The notes under the pieces were generated by a model. It made no database searches and was not told the origin of the DNA. It worked only from the letters and a program-made list of their open reading frames with translations. A stretch of 64,000 nt of DNA from Amia ocellicauda (taxonomy: Eukaryota; Chordata; Actinopteri; Amiiformes; Amiidae): NCBI RefSeq assembly GCF_036373705.1, contig NC_089852.1:33183707-33247706 (forward strand), in the 5' to 3' direction. A program made the position numbers and the translations under genes. Of this stretch, positions 11,258 to 21,724 are shown piece after piece. Positions within the stretch are counted from its first letter, which is position 1; the number at the start of each line of letters is the position of its first letter.

Positions 11258-12213
11258 TGCCTCAACCTAATTTACAACATTGCAGACTGTTAAAAAGAGA
11301 GAGCAAATGGCTAACGTTTGCTCTTGAAACAGAGAAGGAAATAGAGACTTGTGAAGAGGTCTTAGTTCAGACCCTAGCCCCTGCACTGACACTTAAGCTC
11401 GTCTTCAGGTAACCTCTGAGTAAATATTTTAAATGACCACAAGCACCCATAGCCCGCTACAAAACTACTCACATGCTGTGACATTTTAATACATCGTATT
11501 ACCTATTTCTGTTTGCTGCATATTTTTTGTTACTGATAATGATTGAGCTGTAGAAAAGATGTTTTATAAAACTTTTAAAAGAACTATACATCTGTTGCGA
11601 GATACAATTTTTGACAATCACAAATCGATACATTGAAGAACCTTCCTGTTTGCTGTACATGTTTCATTACAACTGGACACTACTTAGATATAGACAATAA
11701 CTACAGAACTAGACAATTGAAGTGAAATACAGCTTGTGTCTAGCCTATCTGCCCAATATAGGCCTTCTCTCTGTTTAATTAAGACTTTAATAACATTTTC
11801 ACTTTTTTTTTTTTAATGAAGAATTGGAAAAGTAGAAGCGTTTCTCGCAATTATAATGCATGAGATCCTTTGCAAAAAAAATGACAAAGAATGAGCTAAA
11901 GTGATCCAAACAGTGAAAACCTCAGATCATTGAAACAGAACATATTTTAGAAATGTTATGGTCTTATGTTACTCTAATGTAGATCAGAATGACCCCTGTC
12001 AGTGTACATGAGAAGGGAACCAGTATTGTACAGGGATTGTGCTCAATAATCGGGGCGGTGGGCGGCGGATGACCTACTCCGAAGCCCCTTCTCCTGACAG
12101 TGTGATTGGTGCCACAGGCCTTGAGGCTCATGACTTTTTTAAGAACATAAGAACATAAGAAAGTTTACAAACGAGAGAGGGCCATTCGACGCATCGTGCT
12201 CGTTTGGTGTTTA

Positions 12214-14930
12214 TTAATATCTAAGTGATCCAAGGATCCTATCCAGACTATTTTTAAATGTTCCCAAACTTTCAGCTTCAACCACATCGCTGGGTAGATT
12301 ATTCCAGATTGTGACTACTCTCTGTGTAAAGAAGTGTCTCCTGTTTACCGTTTTGAATGCCTTGAAGCCCAATTTCCATTTGTGTCCCCGGGTGTGTGTG
12401 TCCCTTCTGATCTGGAAAAGCTCTGGTTTGATGTGGTGGATGCCTTTCATGATTTTGAAGACTTGGATCAAGTCCCCACGTAGTCTCCTCTGTTCCAGGG
12501 TGAAAAGGTTCAGTTCCCTCAGTCTCTCCGAGTAGGACTTTCCCTTCAGACCTGGAATAAGTCTGGTTGCTCTCCTCTGAACTGCCTCTAAAGCAGCGAT
12601 ATCCTTCTTGAAGTGTGGTGCCCAGAACTGTACACAGTATTCCAGATGAGGTCTAACTAGTGCATTGTACAGTCTTAACATTACTTCCCTTGTTTTAAAT
12701 TCTACACTTTTGACAATATACCCTAACATTCTGTTTGCCTTTTTTATTGCTTCCCCACATTGCTTGGATGGAGAAAGTGAAGAGTCCACATAGACTCCTA
12801 GGTCTTTCTCATGCGTTACATCATCTAGATCTGTACCTCCCATAGTCTAATTATAGTGGACATTTTTGTTACCTGCATGTATTACCTTGCACTTGTCCAC
12901 ATTGAATTTAATCTGCCAGGTGTCAGCCCACAACTGAATATCATCTAAGTCCCTCTGAATAGCCTGTGCTGCCAAGATTGTATCTGCTGAGCCACCTATT
13001 TTAGTATCATCTTCAAATTTGACAAGTTTGCTAACTATCCCAGAATCCAGATCATTAATAATGATTAGAAAAAGCAAAGGCCCTAGTACTGATCCCTGTG
13101 GAGCTCCACTAACAACCTCACTCCAGTTAGAAGCGACTCCTCTTATCGACACCCTCTGTTTCCTATACATCAACCAGTTCATAATCCATCTACTTACATT
13201 ACCCTGAATGCCTACAGCTTCCAATTTGAGGATCAGTCTTTGGTGTGGAACTTTATCAAAAGCTTTTTGGAAATCTAAGTATATCATATCATATGCTTTC
13301 ACGTGATCTACAGCTGCAGTTGCATGTTCAAAACATTTTAATACATTAGTAAGACATGATCTGCCTCGTCTAAACCCATGTTGACTATCTCCAAGAATAT
13401 GGTTTTCATTGAGATGCTCCTCTATTTTCTGTCTAATCATTTTTTCCAACATTTTACAGGTGATGCAGGGGAGACTGATTGGTCTGTAATTTCCTGGCTC
13501 AGTTTTGTCCCCTTTCTTGTGGATTGGTATGACATTTGCTGTCTTCCAGTCAGTTGGCACATCCCCTGTTCTAAGTGTCATTTGGAATAATCGAGTTAGC
13601 AGCTTATAAATAATTTCCCTCATTTCTGTTGGAAATATCCCATCTGGCCCAGGTGATTTGTTTGTTTTTAATTCTGCTAGTCCCTTTAGTACCTCATCCT
13701 TATTTATCCTGATTTCTCTTAGGGTTTGACTGGACTGATTGTCAACCTGTGGCATGTCATCTGTTTTTTCTTTTGTAAGAACCTCTGTGAAATACTCATT
13801 TAGAATATTTGCCACATCTTGTTCGTTTTCCAAGATACCTCCATTTTTGCCCTTTATCCGTTTCACCTCCTCCTTTATTGACCGCTTGCTGTTGTAATAT
13901 TGAAAAAAGCTATGTTTCTTTCTATTTCCCTCTTTGCTTTCCTGATCCCTTTCTTAAGATCTCTTTGCAGCTCAACATATTCTATGTATTTTGTTTCGTC
14001 ACCATCCCTTTTGTATGCCCTATACAACATTTTCTTCCTCTTTATATTTTTTTGTATACCTCTATTAAACCATTTTGGCCAGTGTTTTTTGTTCCTCAAT
14101 TTGCTAAGTTTTGGTACAAATTGACCCTGAGCCTCAAGTAGTATATTCTTAAAATATACCCATCCATTTTCAACGAACTCTGTATCCAGTGTGCTCCAGT
14201 CTACCTCTTCTAAATGCCATCTCATACCTTCAAGGTTTGCTTTTCTAAAATTGTAGACCATTGTTTTAGACTTGGACCTTGTTTTTTGAAAGAATGCCTC
14301 AAAGCTAACCATATTGTGATCACAATTTGCCATTGGTTCTCTAACTACTGTCCCCCTGACTCTATCTTGGTCATTTGAAAAGATCAAGTCAATACATGCG
14401 CTCTCTCTGGTTGGTTTCCTGACAAATTGGGTTAGAAAGCAGTCATTTACCATCTCAACCATTTCTATTTCTGCTTCTGTAGTCCCCACTGGGCTTTTTC
14501 AGTCTAAGTTTGGGAAATTGAAATCCCCCATTATAACAGCCACATCCTTGCTACATGCAGTCCTGATTACACTGGACAATGCAGCATCTTTCTGAATATT
14601 TGAGTTTGGTGGCCTGTAACACACTCCTACCACTAATCCTCCAGATCTCGTGTTCAAAATTTTAACCCACAAAGATTCTGTTCCGTTTCTGGGATCTAAT
14701 ACAAGTTCTTCTGCCTCAATGTAATTTTTCACATATAATGCTACCCCACCCCCTCTTCGATTTTGCCTGTGTCTCCTAAACTGTGTGTATCCTTCCAACT
14801 TGTATTCATCCCCATAATTTTCTGTAAGCCATGTTTCCGTCACTCCTACAACATCATAGTCACACGCCAGCACTGTGGCTTCCAAGTCTAACATCTTGTT
14901 CCTTATACTCCTGGCATTGAGGTACAAACA
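12214..14930 (-). pseudogene. CR1 LINE ORF2, broken (right arm)
   Basis: Same organisation as the left copy: endonuclease (14930-13875), then reverse transcriptase (13866-12214). It shares the frameshift near 13900, the TAG stop at 12844-12846 and the FEDD catalytic box. It has an extra in-frame TGA at about 14499-14501, in the conserved FPNLDW segment of the endonuclease, which the left arm lacks. It also has EAQGQF where the left arm has EALDQF, and KQRVSIRG for KQRESIRG. The Val version matches the independent CR1 fragment near 63.4 kb, so the left arm carries the derived change there. Confidence 0.87.
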
Positions 14931-15019
14931 TTTCAGGACTTTCCTACTGGCAGTTTCCCTTGGTTTTCTTTCCTTAGTGTAACATCTCCCATTGTCAGAG
15001 CTCCCAGGCCCCCTGGTTC

Positions 15020-15967
15020 CTAGTTTAAATGATTCTCAATTTCACTGCACATACGCACTCCCAATGCATTAGCCCCCCTTCTGTTTAGATGTAGACCGTC
15101 CGGTTTGTACAAATCCCATCTATCCCAGAAGAAAGACCAATGCTCCATAAACCTAAACCCCTCTTCCCTACACCAAGCTTTCAACCACGTGTTAAACTTT
15201 CTAATCTCTGCCCGTCTCCCTGGCCTGGCACGTGGTACCAGAAGTATTTCAGAGAAAACTACCGTGGAGGTTCTGCTCTTTAGTTTTGTTCCTAACTCTT
15301 TAAATTTGTCTTGCAGAACCTCTGTCCTACCTTTTCCTATGTCATTAGTTCCAATGTGGACCATGGCCAGTGGATTCCCCCCGGCTTTGGCCAGTAGCTC
15401 TTCTACTAGTTTAGGGAGATCTGCAACCTGAGCACCAGGCAGGCAAGATACCATGCGTGTCTCCTTGTCACTAGAACACACTGTGTGATCTACACCTCTA
15501 AGAATTGAGTCTCCTACTATAACTACCTCCCTCTTCTGGGGGGGAGTGGGCACCATGGTGCTCTGGTGCTCAACTGCCCTCCCATCACCCTCTGAGCTGT
15601 CACTGTCCAACTCGGTGTCCAGCAGTTGGAACCTGTTGGGCAATTCAAGATCTTGGGGTGTCTCTAGGGGTTGTGCACGCCCTTTTCTGCAGTTACGACC
15701 TACTGTAACCCAGCAGTTCTCTACGCTCTCCTGCTCTAAGGTCTCAACACTCCTAGGTTTTGGCGTGCACACCATCTCTCTCATGGGCTGATTGACCAAT
15801 TCTTCTATATCCCTAATACAACACAGATCGACAAGCTGAGCCTCAAGATCACAAACCTTGATCTTTAGGATTTCAACCTGCCGACAACGTTCACAAATGA
15901 AGCCTTCTTGGATGAGTTCATCCAGGAAGGCAATCATTCTGCAAACCTGACACTGTAGTGGCCACAT
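15020..15967 (-). CDS. CR1 LINE ORF1 protein with SGNH esterase domain (right arm)
   Basis: Intact 315-residue frame almost identical to the left-arm ORF1: CxxC pairs near the N-terminus, a short coiled-coil region, then the esterase blocks GDSILRG, GTNDIG and DGLHLN. Visible differences are Arg29 for Gln29 and Glu for Asp in the QESVENC segment. That two ORF1 copies remain open while both ORF2 copies are dead suggests the arms are young or kept alike by conversion; selection on ORF1 need not be invoked. Confidence 0.85.
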   Translation of the reverse strand: MWPLQCQVCRMIAFLDELIQEGFICERCRQVEILKIKVCDLEAQLVDLCCIRDIEELVNQPMREMVCTPKPRSVETLEQESVENCWVTVGRNCRKGRAQPLETPQDLELPNRFQLLDTELDSDSSEGDGRAVEHQSTMVPTPPQKREVVIVGDSILRGVDHTVCSSDKETRMVSCLPGAQVADLPKLVEELLAKAGGNPLAMVHIGTNDIGKGRTEVLQDKFKELGTKLKSRTSTVVFSEILLVPRARPGRRAEIRKFNTWLKAWCREEGFRFMEHWSFFWDRWDLYKPDGLHLNRRGANALGVRMCSEIENHLN

Positions 15968-17546
15968 GCATCTAAATGTTACTTTTTTTTTTTTTTTTTT
16001 TACTTCTCTTGGTTCCTGCTGCTAGTCAACTGCCTAACTTTTGTCAGCGAGAAACAGCACAGCTCTTTCTCAACAGCTGCTTTAAGTAGCTTTTGTCTAC
16101 CTACCCCCAATTCACACCTAACTGGCCACACCTGGCTCCTCCTGCAACAGAATTCCTGCTAGTCCTAGACAGAAACTCCCTTCTACAACCTGTTTACTTT
16201 CACCAACTCAGCAGCTGAACTGAATTGACTTCAATTTAGGCAAACTACAGACAATGCTAACATCAATTTAAGGCAAACTTAAAACAAAATGAGCAATGCT
16301 AAGACTATTCTGAAACTAGTCAAACAACAAGATGGCTACCTCTCACCTGTACTCTCCGGTCTCTCTCTGTGGCAACTTGTAAATACTTCTGTTTTTTTGA
16401 ATGACTGTGTAAGCCCTTTGTGTGAAATACATAAACTTTGTAAGTGCAAAACTAAAATAAAAGTAGTAATAAATAGTAATAAAACCTTCAAATATTTGCC
16501 CATGTCAGTTTTGTATTTATAATATCCTTTTCCTCCTAGTATTTTATTTTTGTATTAACTTACTGTAAAACCCACATGTATCTTTGCCTACCTCATTCCC
16601 TCTGTTTATTTTCTATTTCTATCTCTGCCTCTATTTTCTGCAGCTGTTTGTTTTGCAGGGGAAAAGCAACAACAACAAAACAACGTGTAAGTTATCTTAC
16701 TAACGACTCTGGTGCTTGATTCACACGTGAGCCAGTTTGACTCCCGGGTGACACTCTCTGTCCCTCTATGTGTTAATCTTTCACTGTTGCCTCTATGAAT
16801 GCTGCTCCTTCTCATCTACCTAGGTCTCACACTTTGAAATACTGAGACTATGGAGCTGGTATTAACTAGAAAAAGTACAAATCTGCTGGTTTCATGAAGA
16901 TATACTTGTTCATGATTTCTTATGTTACTTTAGTATTAATTCATTAATTTATTTTACTTAACACCCCGATGATGGTGAAATGTTTGAAATGACTTTATCA
17001 TTATTTGATTCTGTAGGAAATATACTAGTCTAAGGCTTTTGCCACACCACCAAGGGTTGTCAGCTAACCAAGGCTGCTCTGTTTAGTTTAGGATTTCTCA
17101 TTATTGATTTATTTATTTATTCCCCTTTACTTAATATCATGTGTTAATATATTTAAAATTACTTTTTAATTCTTTATAATGGTAAGAATTATACTAGTTA
17201 GCGGTGCTGAAAGCTGTCCAAACGTTTTATTATCAATACATCCTGGGACATTAAGATCTTCAGAATAACCCTCCACCCCATTCTAATGTGTACCATATAT
17301 AAATATACATACACACACAGAGACCTATGTTTAAGATTATGAATGATCTTCACTTAATCTTATTGCATGAATTGTTTAGATTTACTTATTCTTTTGAACA
17401 TATATATATGTTGTCGGTGAATAGTGAGAACCAGCCTGGCTCTGTGGCCCTCCAAGATGGGTTATCAAAGCTATAGTCCAGACTGTTACCGGAGCCTATA
17501 ATTGTCTGAGCGTCATAACCCACCGAGAGCTCCGTAAACAAGCCTT

Positions 17547-17763
17547 ACTATGAGATGTAGTGGTGTGGAGTAGTGGTTAGGACTCTAGACTCTGGCACAC
17601 AGGGTGGTGGGCTCAATCCCTGGTGGGGGGCACTGCTGTTGTACCCTTGCGCAAGGTACTTTGCCTAGATTGCTCCAGTAAATGCCCAGTTGTATAAATG
17701 GGTAAATGTAAACAATAATGTGATATCCTATAATAATTGTAATAAGGGTGTCTGCTAAGAAAT
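17547..17763 (+). mobile_element. tRNA-derived SINE (right arm)
   Basis: Mirror copy of the left-arm SINE: A-box-like GTAGTGGTTAGGACTC, B-box-like GGGCTCAATCCC, and tail GGGTGTCTGCTAAGAAATG. Probably RNA polymerase III-derived. No flanking duplication was established. Confidence 0.75.
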
Positions 17764-18654
17764 GTAGTTTTATTAAGACTATGAGTCTTTTTTACTTCAG
17801 AAAGTGAATCTTCAACTTTCTATGCGGTCTTTAGCCCTTCTTTGATGCTCAGATGGCTTTATTTTCAACTGCCATACATCCCTTTATGGCCTAAATTACC
17901 TTTGTGTATTTGTCTACATGGGAGAAATAAAAGTAAAATACGTATATTGTCATCATGAATGAGAATGGCTGCCATGCAGATGCAGGTATTGGGAGACCGC
18001 TTTCCTCATCATAGTCGGTCTTTCTTAGATAGCCCTAGACGTATAGTGTATACATATACACACATTTATATAGGATCTTAAGAAAACAAAAAAAGAAGCA
18101 CCACTTACTTTAATCCTTCATGAACCTTGGTTTAAAAGCTGTAAAAACAACCTAACCTTAAGTGGGCCCTGCAGAGTGAGAGCCCCCAGCAGTCAGGACC
18201 CCAGGCCCTGCAGCGTTAACACATTCACACCTGTACTTTCCTTACTTAAAGGGGGCCATGGATAGGGTGATGTTTGTGCTCTGCCCCATTCACACACCCC
18301 AGATAGCCAGCAAGAATACTGCTAATTAAGGACAGGGCAACACAGACAATCTTTGTAAGCTTGTAACTCAATTGTTTTAACACAGTTTCATTTAACTTAC
18401 ATCTATGTTGCTGTGTGTGCATGTATATATAGAGAGAGATTAAATAAGTACATTAAATATATTAACCCCTAAAGTTTAACTCTTTAAACATGTCTGCACT
18501 TTTACAAAAAAATGTAAGTATACAGAATTACCACAAGCTTTTTTTATTTTTTAATGAAAATTACTATTTAAATGTTTACTACAAATTGTCAATATAAAGA
18601 ATGACCCAAGCTTTTTTATACTGATTCTCAGACTCAGACTTATCATTATGCATT

Positions 18655-18785
18655 GAGAGAGAGAGAGAGAGAGCTAAAATAAATTAAAAACATATTATCA
18701 TCTTAAGTTTAACTCTTACGTGCTTTTAAGACTGTTAAAAACAATTACTAGAATGTATTTAAGTAAAAATGAATGAACACATTAT

Positions 18786-18824
<39 letters not shown>

Positions 18825-19154
18825 CGCGATGTTGTAAATAAAACATTTGCTGGGCCTTTAAAATTACTTCTGGATCCAGAACACGTGTTTTTGGTTTTTT
18901 TTAATAGCAAGGTTTGTTTGGTATCAAACAAAAAACAAAACAAAAATTCAGAAACTACTCAGAACAGCGTTTATCCCCACAAAAGAAGTCTTTGGGCTTT
19001 TTGTTACAAGTCTTATAAATTATATAGGTTAAAAGTGTTTAGAAATGTTTGATGTCACCGCTCATGCAGACTGCGGTCTGCCCTCCATGGTGGGATCTAT
19101 TTAACACTGTGTGACCCAATGCTTTTATTTTTAAACTCTGACTTATCATTATGC

Positions 19155-19204
<50 letters not shown>

Positions 19205-19520
19205 AAAATAAATTAAAAACATTTTAATTCTTAAGTTTAACTCGTACAAGCTTATAATACAGTTAGAAAGCAGTTACTAGACTGTATTTAAGTAAAATCG
19301 AATGAACACGAATGTGAGAGAGATTATATAAGTAAAATATAGCCACAGCTTAAGCTTAATTCTGACGAGCTTTAAACATGGCGGAGGGTTTTTACAAAAA
19401 CAATGACCCTATACAGACTGAACACAAGCTTTTTTATTTTATTTTTAATTAAAAATAGGCTTATTATTAAGCAAACAGCCTATCTGCAGATGTTTCCAGA
19501 GATTGAGAGAGAGAGAGACA
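18655..19520 (-). repeat. (GA)n tracts in the right arm
   Basis: GA tracts at about 18655-18674, 18786-18824, 19158-19202 and 19504-19519 mirror the left-arm CT tracts. The outermost is clearly shorter here (about 16 bp against about 43 bp on the left), showing that slippage has acted separately on each arm. Confidence 0.85.
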
Positions 19521-19659
19521 GTATGGCTGGGATAATCACACTGTGAGGAGGGGGGTCTGAAACTTGTATTGGTTGGGCGTGGTTACATCAAATGTGATTC
19601 CACCCAACACTACAGTAAGCTCTGAACTCTCTGGACAATTCACACTCTCTGGCAAGAAT

Positions 19660-20080
19660 AAATAACTGCAGACTTAAACAGCTTGGGGAGAGGGAGGGGG
19701 AGAGAAGGAGAGGGGGGTGAGAGGGGTTGTGGGGGTTGAGGGTAAAATGGGTGAGGGGGGTCAGAAGCTACCCAACCTGACACCTTCACACTCTGACCAT
19801 TCACTTGGGATAGGGATGGGGGAGAGAAGGAGAGGGGGGTCGTGGGGGTAGAGGGCAAAATGGGTGTACACTTCCGGGACGATGGGTGAGGGGGGTCAGA
19901 AGCTACCCAACCTGACACCTTCACACTCTGACCATTCACACTCTCCCGCAAGAACAAAGACCTACAGAACTAATCAGTGTATGTGGAGGGAATGGGATGG
20001 CTAGGGGAGTGAGAGCAGGAGAGAAGGAGGGGGGTTGTCGTGGCGGTTAGGGCGCTATGGGTGTACACTTCCGTCCGGAT
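19660..20080. repeat. Subterminal tandem repeat expanded only in the right arm
   Basis: A G-rich unit of roughly 120-150 bp containing GGTCAGAAGCTACCCAACCT, CACCTTCACACTCTGACCAT and a GGGGGAGAGAAGGAGAGGGG-like segment occurs at about 19690-19803 and 19808-19942. A related third part at 19985-20075 ends in TGTACACTTCCGTCCGGATA. The left arm has only the last part (890-1060). This accounts for most of the length difference between the arms. Confidence 0.8.
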
Positions 20081-20162
20081 ATGACGTAGGTATAATAAAC
20101 AAGTGACGTAACATGCCATAAAATATCTGGAAACTCCTATGGTGCCCCCCTTTCTTCTAACG

Positions 20163-20692
20163 CAATAATCACAATCATCACATCAATTAAACTTCAGGGA
20201 TATCAATCTGTCCAGTTAAGAAGCCTAAGCGATTGTGAATCAATGTCACCTGGTTTGGTGCAAATGAAAGTGACAACAGGTGCACTGGAGCGGCAACAGC
20301 AAGACAACCCCCAAAAAGGGAATGGTTTTGCAGGTGGTGGCCACAGACAATTGCTCTCTCCTTATCCTTCCTGACTGATTCTTCTCTACTTTTGCATTTT
20401 GCTAGTGTCCTTGTAACTACTGGTAGCATGAGCCGGGACCTGCAGCCCATTCAGGTTGCACAGGTAGTCCAGCTCCTCCAGGATGGCACATCCATACGTG
20501 CCGTTGCAAGAAGGTTTGCTGTGTCTCCCAGTACAGTCTTAAGAGCATGGAGGAGATACCAAGAGGAGAGCTGGACAGGGCCGTAGAAGGGCAACCACCC
20601 AGCTGCAGGACCGGTATCTGCTCCTTTGTGCGAGGAGGAACAGGTGGAGTACTGCCAGAGCCCTACAAAATGATCTCCAGCAGGCTACTGGT
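20163..20692 (+). mobile_element. Tc1-like element, family B, right part (interrupted)
   Basis: Resumes the element that starts at 783: leader sequence (AATTAAACTTCAGGGATATC, then GGCCACAGACAATTGCTCTC) followed by the transposase N-terminus. Homology stops at about 20692, where DIRS sequence begins, so the 3' half was lost or replaced. Confidence 0.82.
20428..20690 (+). pseudogene. Tc1-like transposase N-terminal remnant (family B)
   Basis: Starts at the ATG of MSRDLQPIQVAQVVQLLQD and continues through GTSIRAVARRFAVSPSTVL, a clear paired-like helix-turn-helix. A frameshift after YQEESW gives an early stop. The rest of the N-terminal domain is recognisable in another frame ([16 protein letters not shown]) before the copy ends at the DIRS junction. 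The catalytic domain is absent. Confidence 0.85.
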
Positions 20693-20696
20693 GTGG

Positions 20697-21720
20697 GGAG
20701 GTCCTATGCCCCGTCTGTCTGGGCACCGACAGCGGGCGCAGTTTGGCCGCGACTTCTGGAACCGCTACAGTGCGCTCGGAGGTCCGCCGTTTTACCGGGC
20801 GCCGCCGCAATCGCTGCTGCGTCCAGAGATGACGTGGACGTGGACTCAGACCTCGAGGTGGAGCTCATGGAGGAGGAGCTGGTCGCCCCTCCTGCTCCCA
20901 CGGGACCTCCTGCTGCCTGACCTCCTTGATGAGCTGAGGGATACCTGGGACCATCCGCCCTAGCCAGGAGAGAGGAGGCTCATGCTAGGACCCAGGGCGC
21001 GTAAATTCCAACATAGCCGTGCTCGTCTCCTTACCTCCGCTGTCCGCGGAGCCACGTGACCTGGCCTGCCCCAATAGGCAGTGTCGCGTCACGAAGCCTC
21101 CTGGCATTGTACTTGGCTCAGCTGGCGGAGTCCTCGCAACATGGCGCATCACCCACCACGCCCCCATCTCGGAGATAGCGGCAGCGGCGGATCAGCTGGT
21201 CACAGAAATGTGCCAAGGGGCAAGGGTGACGGGGCGATCCCTGGCAGCCATTGTTGCGACATGCTGCCAGCTTTGGCTGTCCCAGGCACGGCGGGTCCCT
21301 GAGGTCGACAGGACTCGCCTCATGGATGCCCCTATCTCACCAGGCTTTACTTTTTGCCCCTCTGTGGAGGAGATGCTCTCGCGCACCCTTCAGGACATGG
21401 AGCAGTCCCTGCAGCTTGCCCGAGTTTACCCAGTGGAGGCCCTCCGACCTTGGCTCCCATGCCACAGCCCAGGCCACAGGCCGGACTACAGCTCAGGTCA
21501 CAGCCCCACCCACCTGCCGATCTTTGCCAGTGTCTCACTGGCAGGTAGGCACCCCCCCAGGTTGGCCGCCCTGGCCCCTGGCGGCCCACGGCAGCTTGTG
21601 GTAGGAGGGGACCCGGCCCGACCCTACCTCCTCCACCACCCAAGCCCCGCCCCTGAGGCGTTCCAGCAGCCTCTGGCCCACCCTTACACCCCCCAGCAAC
21701 TCTCCAATTGGCAACTCTGC
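20697..21720 (+). pseudogene. DIRS gag-like region, degraded
   Basis: Proline- and alanine-rich, GC-rich sequence with frames broken several times ([20 protein letters not shown] near 20830-20900; a further open part at 21019-21804). The position just before the reverse transcriptase is that of DIRS gag. No conserved domain recognised; the assignment rests on position and composition. Confidence 0.55.
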
Positions 21721-21724
21721 ACCC

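Larger units (their letters stand above)
12137..16840 (-). mobile_element. CR1-clade LINE, nearly full length, inactive (right arm)
   Basis: Mirror copy of the left-arm LINE. The 3' octamer repeat is at about 12140-12165, ORF2 at 12214-14927 and ORF1 at 15020-15967, with the leader beyond. Same frameshift and same stop as the left copy plus one further stop, so the common lesions arose before the two arms became separate or were copied by gene conversion. Confidence 0.85.
11258..20140 (-). repeat. Right arm of giant inverted repeat
   Basis: Near-exact reverse complement of 831-9456. It is about 0.26 kb longer, because a subterminal unit at 19660-19945 is repeated here and single in the left arm. 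Private changes include a TGG-to-TGA stop in the CR1 endonuclease (near 14499), Arg-for-Gln in ORF1, and changed lengths of the (GA)n tracts. Confidence 0.92.
809..20162. mobile_element. 19.3 kb giant palindromic (foldback-like) insertion inside a Tc1 element
   Basis: The sequence from 831 inward is the near-exact reverse complement of the sequence ending at 20140. Weaker matching continues outward to about 809 and 20162 (roughly 23 of 29 positions). Outside it, the left flank is a Tc1 terminal repeat and the right flank resumes the same Tc1 element, so the palindrome behaves as an insertion. Arms are about 8.63 kb (left) and 8.88 kb (right) around a spacer of about 1.8 kb. No transposase, integrase or recombinase reading frame is visible; the only proteins are those of a dead CR1 LINE in each arm. 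A possible 8 bp target duplication is GGTGCTCC (823-830) and GGTGCCCC (20141-20148), but these bases also pair as part of the inverted repeat, so the true ends are uncertain. Confidence 0.85.

Noticed and set aside
18655-19520. CRISPR-like spacing of repeats in the right arm
   Set aside because: The repeats are dinucleotide tracts with related flanks, in a vertebrate genome. There are no direct repeats with unique spacers of constant length.
809-20162. The palindrome as a pure assembly or sequencing fold-back artefact
   Set aside because: The arms differ by substitutions, by microsatellite lengths and by a 0.26 kb expansion. They are separated by a 1.8 kb unique spacer and are flanked by two different parts of one Tc1 element. 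An artefact would normally give identical arms without a spacer. It cannot be excluded without reads.
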